Assembly: GCA_041859945.1 (NCBI GenBank)
Contig: JBFLGC010000006.1
Span: 1 to 64,000 of the forward strand
DNA: 64,000 nucleotides
DNA from: Tetragenococcus sp041859945
GTDB taxonomy: Bacteria; Bacillota; Bacilli; Lactobacillales; Enterococcaceae
Direction of reading: 5' to 3'
The position numbers and the translations under genes are program-made. Below are positions 59,418 to 64,000 of this stretch, piece by piece. Position 1 is the stretch's first letter; each line of letters begins with the position of its first letter. Below the pieces are notes generated by a model, which had not been told where the DNA came from, did not search any database, and saw only the letters and a list, made by a program, of their open reading frames with translations.

Positions 59418-59657
59418 TTAATTTTCGTCACTGACAAATGGAAGTAATCCCATAATGCGTGCGCGTTTTACGGCTGCGGTCACTTTACGTTGGTTTTTAG
59501 CGCTAGTTCCCGTTACACGACGTGGCAAAATTTTCCCACGTTCAGAAATGAATCTCTTTAATAATTCAACATCTTTATAATCTACATGTTCGATGTGGTT
59601 AGCTGCAAGATAGTCGACTTTACGACGTCTGCGGCCGCCTCTTCTTTGTTGAGCCAT
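59418..59657 (-). CDS. rpsR: Ribosomal protein S18
   Basis: A 79-residue small-subunit protein. Basic N-terminus MAQQRRGGRRRRKVDYLAAN and the core YKDVELLKRFISERGKILPR and RVTGTSAKNQRKVTAAVKRA match S18 fully. It binds with S6 on 16S rRNA and is the third gene of the rpsF-ssb-rpsR operon. In this genus gdpP-rplI normally follow; here an accessory block intervenes. Confidence 0.98.
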   Translation of the reverse strand: MAQQRRGGRRRRKVDYLAANHIEHVDYKDVELLKRFISERGKILPRRVTGTSAKNQRKVTAAVKRARIMGLLPFVSDEN

Positions 59658-59680
59658 TCTGTTTCCCTCCTATCAATTGC

Positions 59681-60253
59681 TTAGAATGGTAAATCATCGT
59701 CTGAAATGTCGATGGACGAACTGCCGAATGGATCTGCACCATCTCGGTCAAAATTCGGTACCGCATTTGAAGATTGAGATGATTGGTTTTGGCTATAGCT
59801 ATTATTGGATTGGTTACTATTCCCATAATCATTATTTCCAAAATTATTATTTTGAGGTGCTTGCGATTGTCGCGGTGCATATGAATTTGAATCAGGTTCA
59901 CTCGCACGACGTTGATCACTAACAGCCTTAGATTCTAATAATTGGAAATTATCTGCTACAACTTCGGTGACATAAACGCGTTGACCTTGTTGGTTGTCAT
60001 AATTTCTCGTCTGAATTCTCCCGGTAACTCCTACAAGCGTACCTTTTTGACCTAAATTGGCAAATGTTTCAGCGGGTTTTCTCCAAATGACACAATTGAT
60101 AAAATCAGCTTCTCTTGTCCCACTTTGATTCGTAAAATTACGGTTGACCGCTAAAGTAAAGGTAGCTACTGCAACACCACTAGATGTATAACGTAAATCC
60201 GGTTTTTTTGTCAATCTACCAACTAAAACAACATTGTTAATCAAGTTCACCAT
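59681..60253 (-). CDS. ssb: Single-stranded DNA-binding protein
   Basis: A 190-residue protein with an OB-fold domain in residues 1-110 (NNVVLVGRLTKKPDLRYTSS, ADFINCVIWRKPAETFANLG), a disordered Asn/Gln/Ser-rich linker, and the acidic tip DISDDDLPF that recruits partner proteins. It coats single-stranded DNA in replication. It lies between rpsF and rpsR. Confidence 0.97.
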   Translation of the reverse strand: MVNLINNVVLVGRLTKKPDLRYTSSGVAVATFTLAVNRNFTNQSGTREADFINCVIWRKPAETFANLGQKGTLVGVTGRIQTRNYDNQQGQRVYVTEVVADNFQLLESKAVSDQRRASEPDSNSYAPRQSQAPQNNNFGNNDYGNSNQSNNSYSQNQSSQSSNAVPNFDRDGADPFGSSSIDISDDDLPF

Positions 60254-60267
60254 CTCCTCATCGGTAT

Positions 60268-60283
60268 TGTTTCACGTGAAACA
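60268..60283. promoter_or_regulatory. parS site
   Basis: TGTTTCACGTGAAACA, exact consensus, in the gap between rpsF and ssb. Of the parS sites seen here it is the one nearest to gyrB and the expected origin. Confidence 0.9.
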
Positions 60284-60285
60284 AA

Positions 60286-60585
60286 CTAATCTTCTTCTTT
60301 TACGATCATGTGACGGATGATATCGTCATTGATTTTAGCCAGACGATCAAATTCATTGATAGCATCTGCTGTTGATGGAGAAGAAACTTTAACGATGTGG
60401 TAGATACCTTCACGGAATCCTTCCATTTCATACGCAAAGCGGCGTTTTTCCCAATCTTTAGATTCGACTACTTCACCACCGTTGTCTTTGATGATGTTGT
60501 CAAAACGTTCGATTAAAGATGCTTTTGCTTCTTCATCAATGTTTGGACGAATGATGTATAAAATTTCATACTTCGTGTTTTCCAT
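60286..60585 (-). CDS. rpsF: Ribosomal protein S6
   Basis: A 99-residue protein, MENTKYEILYIIRPNIDEEA, with RFDNIIKDNGGEVVESKDWEKR and FRE-GIYHIVKVSSPSTADAI, the S6 fold. It forms a complex with S18 on the ribosome. AGGAGG is spaced correctly to the ATG; a GTG three codons earlier is rejected. First gene of the rpsF-ssb-rpsR operon. Confidence 0.98.
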   Translation of the reverse strand: MENTKYEILYIIRPNIDEEAKASLIERFDNIIKDNGGEVVESKDWEKRRFAYEMEGFREGIYHIVKVSSPSTADAINEFDRLAKINDDIIRHMIVKEED

Positions 60586-60698
60586 TGATTTCACCTCCTT
60601 TTGGACTTTGGCCCCTACTTTTTAAATAGGAGCAAGGAGAGCTGTCTTTTCGACTACTCACAAAGAGTGATTATACACGCTTTTGCCCTTCTACGCAA
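60586..60698 (-). promoter_or_regulatory. Promoter and leader of rpsF-ssb-rpsR
   Basis: On the minus strand: -35 TTGCGT (60693-60698), 17-base spacer, -10 TATAAT (60670-60675). The leader then carries GCTCCTATTT...AGTAGGGGCC, a hairpin in the place where many bacteria have the S6:S18-binding rpsF leader. The RNA motif itself is a guess. Confidence 0.6.
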
Positions 60699-60953
60699 GC
60701 CCGACTGATCGTTTAGAATCAAAATAGTTGTTCCCATCTATAAAGTACGCCATTTTTAGGCTTTAGCTTTTTTATTTTTGTATTTTTTTTTCAAGTTGAA
60801 ACTTTTTTTCTGGGAAAGAAAAATTTTTACTGATCAATGTTTGTGTCAACTTGAAAAATGTGTCAATTGGTTGCAGCGAAAATCGGGACATCATTAAATG
60901 TACAATCGATTTCTTATTCCGTTGTTTGTTTACGACCTCTTTTGTCGTAATAT

Positions 60954-60990
60954 CAAAACTAGAAGACTTTGCTACAGTCTTCTAGTTTTG
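60954..60990. terminator. Terminator of gyrA
   Basis: Perfect 15-bp arms CAAAACTAGAAGACT/AGTCTTCTAGTTTTG with a seven-base loop. With the rpsF promoter it is all I can identify in 60586-60993. Confidence 0.8.
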
Positions 60991-60993
60991 CTT

Positions 60994-63453
60994 TTATTCT
61001 TCTTCAGTCGTTGTTTCGTCGGCTTCTTCTGGTTCAACAATGGCCATGGTAACGACTTTACTTTCATCTTCCATCTTCATTAGACGGACACCCAGCGTCG
61101 CACGACCGGTTTGGGAAACCGAAGCTACGTGGAAGCGAATGATGACACCGCGGTCGGTGATCAACATGACATCTTCATCGCCTGTGACCGTCACAAGTCC
61201 TGCCAGTGGGCCATTTTTCTTCGTGATATTAGCGGTCTTGATCCCTTTACCACCACGACCTTTGATCGGATATTCGCTACTTGCGGTCCGTTTGCCATAG
61301 CCATTCTCGGTGATGACTAACACTTCGTCATTGCCTGTGATGATCGAAGCACCAATGACGTAATCTGCTTCACGCAAGCGGATCCCGCGGACACCAGCGG
61401 CCGTGCGCCCCATGTCACGAACAGCGGCTTCTTTAAAGGTGACCGAATAGCCCAGATGGGTCCCGATAATGATGGTATCTTCACCTTTGGTTTGCAAGAC
61501 GTTGACCAGTTCGTCGTTTTCTTTCAAACCGATCGCGATCAACCCATTGCTGCGAATATTTTCAAAGGCTTGGACATTGGTCCGTTTGACAACGCCATAT
61601 TTGGTCGTAAAGAACAGATAATTTTCTTCTTCCGAATGTTCTTTGATCGCAATGACGGTCTGGATCTTTTCACTTGAATCGACCCCAAGTAGATTGATCA
61701 CAGGGATCCCTTTGGCCGTCCGACCATATTCAGGGATCTCATATCCTTTGGCCCGGTAGACCTTGCCTTGGTTGGTGAAAAAGAGCAAGACATCGTGGGT
61801 CGAACAGGAAACTAGGTTTTGGACCACATCTTCATCGTGGACACCCATGCCTTGGACGCCCCGACCGCCCCGGTTTTGGGTCCGAAATTCGGAGTTGGCG
61901 ACCCGCTTGATGTAGCCATTATTGGTCAGCGTAATGACGATTTCTTCTTCTTCGATCAAATCTTCGTCTTCTAGACTTAAGACTTCACCAACTAAAAGTT
62001 CAGTCCGGCGTTTGTCCCCAAAACGGGCGCCTAATTCATGTAACTCCGTTTGAATGATTTCTAACACGCGTTCTGGTTTAGCCAAAATATCGGTCAAATC
62101 GGCAATTTGCGTCAATAGATCTTGATATTCACTTTCGATTTTGTCACGTTCCAAGCCTGTCAAACGACGCAAACGCATGTCTAAAATCGCTTGAGCTTGG
62201 CGGTCGGAAAGTTTGAAACGTACCATCATCGTATCTTTGGCTTCAACATCGGTTTTTGAGCCGCGAATAATGGCAATGATCTCGTCGATGTGATCTAAAG
62301 CGATCCGCAAACCTTCTAAAATATGAGCACGAGCTTCCGCCTTTTCCTTTTCAAAAATCGTCCGGCGGGTAATGACGTCTTTTTGGTGTTCTAAATAGTC
62401 TTCCAAGATCCGCTTCAAACTTAAGATCTTCGGTACCCCATTTTCAATGGCCAACATATTGAAGCCAAAAGACGATTGCAAAGCCGTCAATTTATACAAA
62501 TTATTCAAAATGACCGTCGCACTGACATCGCGTCTGACATCGATCACGATCCGCATGCCTTCACGTGACGATTCATCGCGCAAAGTAGTGATCCCCTCGA
62601 TCTTCTTTTCTTGGTGCAGATTGTGGATACGTTCGATCAATTTAGCTTTGTTGACCATATAAGGCAGTTCCGTGACTAAGATCCGTTCCTTCCCATTGGG
62701 CAGTTCACTGACTTCGACTTTGCCACGGACGGTGATGGTGCCTTTGCCCGTTTCATAAGCCCGGCGGATCCCCGATTTGCCCATGACGATCCCACCAGTC
62801 GGAAAATCAGGTCCTGGCAATACTTCCATTAATTCATTCGTGGTCGCTTCGGGATTTGCGATCAATACATCGATTGCCGCGATCACTTCATTTAAGTTGT
62901 GTGGGGGGATATTGGTCGCCATCCCGACTGCGATCCCGGTCGTTCCATTGACTAAAAGATTGGGAAAACGGGCCGGTAAGACTTGTGGTTCTTGTTCGGT
63001 ATCATCATAGTTACCAATAAAATCAACGGTATTCTTGTTGATATCGCGCAACATTTCGACAGCCATTTTACTCATCCGTGCTTCGGTATACCGCATGGCA
63101 GCCGCACTATCACCATCGACCGAACCAAAGTTACCGTGACCGTCAACTAACATATAGCGATAACTAAAGGGTTGTGCCATGCGGACCATTGATTCATAAA
63201 TGGCACTATCGCCGTGGGGGTGATATTTCCCCATCACGTCACCTACGATACGGGCCGATTTTTTATGGGGTTTATCCGGTGTCACACCCAACTCACTCAT
63301 GCCATACAAAATCCGCCGATGCACAGGTTTCAAGCCATCACGCACATCTGGCAAAGCGCGCGCGACGATGACACTCATGGCATAATCGATGAATGAATCT
63401 TGCATTTCGTGGGTCAGATTGACTTCATTGACATGTTTTTCTTGATCTTCCAA
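60994..63453 (-). CDS. gyrA: DNA gyrase subunit A
   Basis: An 819-residue subunit that breaks and rejoins DNA in supercoiling. The catalytic Tyr is in AAMRYTEARMS; the quinolone-determining region reads HPHGDSAIYESMVRMAQPFS with Ser and Glu at the positions usually changed in resistance, so it looks wild type. The C-terminal beta-pinwheel has a GyrA box, QNRGGRGVQGMG. An acidic tail (EEADETTTEEE) ends it. It follows gyrB by 21 bases. Confidence 0.98.
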   Translation of the reverse strand: MEDQEKHVNEVNLTHEMQDSFIDYAMSVIVARALPDVRDGLKPVHRRILYGMSELGVTPDKPHKKSARIVGDVMGKYHPHGDSAIYESMVRMAQPFSYRYMLVDGHGNFGSVDGDSAAAMRYTEARMSKMAVEMLRDINKNTVDFIGNYDDTEQEPQVLPARFPNLLVNGTTGIAVGMATNIPPHNLNEVIAAIDVLIANPEATTNELMEVLPGPDFPTGGIVMGKSGIRRAYETGKGTITVRGKVEVSELPNGKERILVTELPYMVNKAKLIERIHNLHQEKKIEGITTLRDESSREGMRIVIDVRRDVSATVILNNLYKLTALQSSFGFNMLAIENGVPKILSLKRILEDYLEHQKDVITRRTIFEKEKAEARAHILEGLRIALDHIDEIIAIIRGSKTDVEAKDTMMVRFKLSDRQAQAILDMRLRRLTGLERDKIESEYQDLLTQIADLTDILAKPERVLEIIQTELHELGARFGDKRRTELLVGEVLSLEDEDLIEEEEIVITLTNNGYIKRVANSEFRTQNRGGRGVQGMGVHDEDVVQNLVSCSTHDVLLFFTNQGKVYRAKGYEIPEYGRTAKGIPVINLLGVDSSEKIQTVIAIKEHSEEENYLFFTTKYGVVKRTNVQAFENIRSNGLIAIGLKENDELVNVLQTKGEDTIIIGTHLGYSVTFKEAAVRDMGRTAAGVRGIRLREADYVIGASIITGNDEVLVITENGYGKRTASSEYPIKGRGGKGIKTANITKKNGPLAGLVTVTGDEDVMLITDRGVIIRFHVASVSQTGRATLGVRLMKMEDESKVVTMAIVEPEEADETTTEEE

Positions 63454-63474
63454 AAAATTTCGCTCCCTTTCTCA

Positions 63475-64000
63475 TCAAACATCCAGATTTTTGACATAAT
63501 GGGCATTTTCTTCAATAAAGGCGCGTCGTGGTTCGACTTGATCACCCATCAACATTTCAAAAATTTGATCGGCGGCGATCGCGTCATCGACATTGACCCG
63601 TAACATCAAACGGTTATCAGGATTCATGGTCGTTTCCCATAGTTGATGTTCGTCCATTTCGCCTAGCCCTTTGTAACGTTGGACATTTGGTTTCGGTGTT
63701 TTTGGCATCGCCTCAATGGTTTGACGTAAGACTTCTTCAGCATTTTTGCCCGGTTGTACGTACTCGATATTTTTGCCTTGCTTGACGCCATAGAGCGGTG
63801 GTTGCGCAATGTAGACATAACCCGCTTCGACGACAGGTCGCATGTAGCGGTAAAATAGCGTCAACAACAAGGTCCGGATATGGGCACCATCGACATCGGC
63901 ATCGGTCATGATGACTAATTTATGATAACGTGCTTTCGACACATCAAAATCAGCACCAAAGCCCGTCCCCATGGCAGTAAAGAGGGAACGGATCTCTTCG
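63475..64000 (-). CDS. gyrB: DNA gyrase subunit B, C-terminal part (runs off right edge)
   Basis: The last 174 or so codons. The Toprim motif DADVDGAHIRTLLLTLFYR and the C-terminal QRYKGLGEMDEHQLWETTM are diagnostic of GyrB. The frame is open to the window edge; the apparent Met start inside is internal. GyrB supplies the ATPase half of gyrase. Confidence 0.97.
   Translation of the reverse strand, partial: EEIRSLFTAMGTGFGADFDVSKARYHKLVIMTDADVDGAHIRTLLLTLFYRYMRPVVEAGYVYIAQPPLYGVKQGKNIEYVQPGKNAEEVLRQTIEAMPKTPKPNVQRYKGLGEMDEHQLWETTMNPDNRLMLRVNVDDAIAADQIFEMLMGDQVEPRRAFIEENAHYVKNLDV

Overview
The window looks like origin-proximal chromosome of a low-GC Gram-positive coccus of the Lactobacillales, most likely an Enterococcus. 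The reason is gene order. Reading leftward on the minus strand there is gyrB-gyrA-rpsF-ssb-rpsR, then gdpP-rplI-dnaB helicase-purA, and further left dut-radA-yacL, gltX-cysE-cysS-mrnC-rlmB-rae1 and a SigH-type sigma gene. Core genes run leftward, so oriC should lie a few kb beyond the right edge. Three perfect 16-bp ParB parS sites and a fourth with the 14-bp core fit an origin-proximal position. I do not assign a species.

Layout, left to right. 0-9.7 kb: YfmF-like peptidase fragment, mscL, a GNAT enzyme, veg, the sigma gene, an XRE-EIIB-like regulator, a 42-bp tandem repeat, then the rae1...gltX block with a cysteine-type T-box before cysES. 9.7-21.6 kb: an accessory island between gltX and yacL, with an IS1182-like transposase flanked by two GNAT genes, a MazEF module, a long cluster of ABC and MATE transport genes, and a relic of a holin-like type I toxin. 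21.6-25.9 kb: yacL, radA, dut and a D-Ala-D-Ala ligase-like gene. 26-28.6 kb: a short-peptide ORF, a frameshifted ABC exporter, a decayed HhH gene and repeats. 28.6-43.7 kb: NUDIX, proBA, a pentapeptide-repeat protein, an ARE-type ABC-F gene behind an attenuator-like leader, a second MazEF module, an SGNH hydrolase, a decaying small-membrane-protein cluster, a deoxynucleoside kinase, a ZIP transporter, a second ABC-F, an ArsD-like protein, DegV and purA. 44-47.3 kb: dnaB helicase, rplI and an N-terminally truncated gdpP.

47.3-59.4 kb is a second accessory block, lying between gdpP and rpsR. It holds an ABC exporter beside a frameshifted Rgg regulator, a 3-hydroxyacyl-CoA dehydrogenase broken by one stop codon, several small membrane proteins, a lipoprotein, and an intact redox/metal operon: P1B-type ATPase, CxxC metal-binding protein, a small unknown protein and an FNR-like (FLP) regulator. 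Two perfect FNR boxes with identical spacing to their -10 elements precede the ATPase and the metal-binding gene. The window ends with rpsR-ssb-rpsF, gyrA and the C-terminal part of gyrB.

Main themes: (1) a core operon order opened twice by blocks of about 12 kb, one of which abuts a gdpP lacking its membrane and PAS region; (2) two MazEF modules with nearly the same palindromic operator; (3) leader-type regulation (T-box, ABC-F attenuator, a 9-codon leader ORF); (4) many single-base lesions in accessory genes, which could be real decay or partly sequencing error. No CRISPR array, rRNA or tRNA gene was seen.
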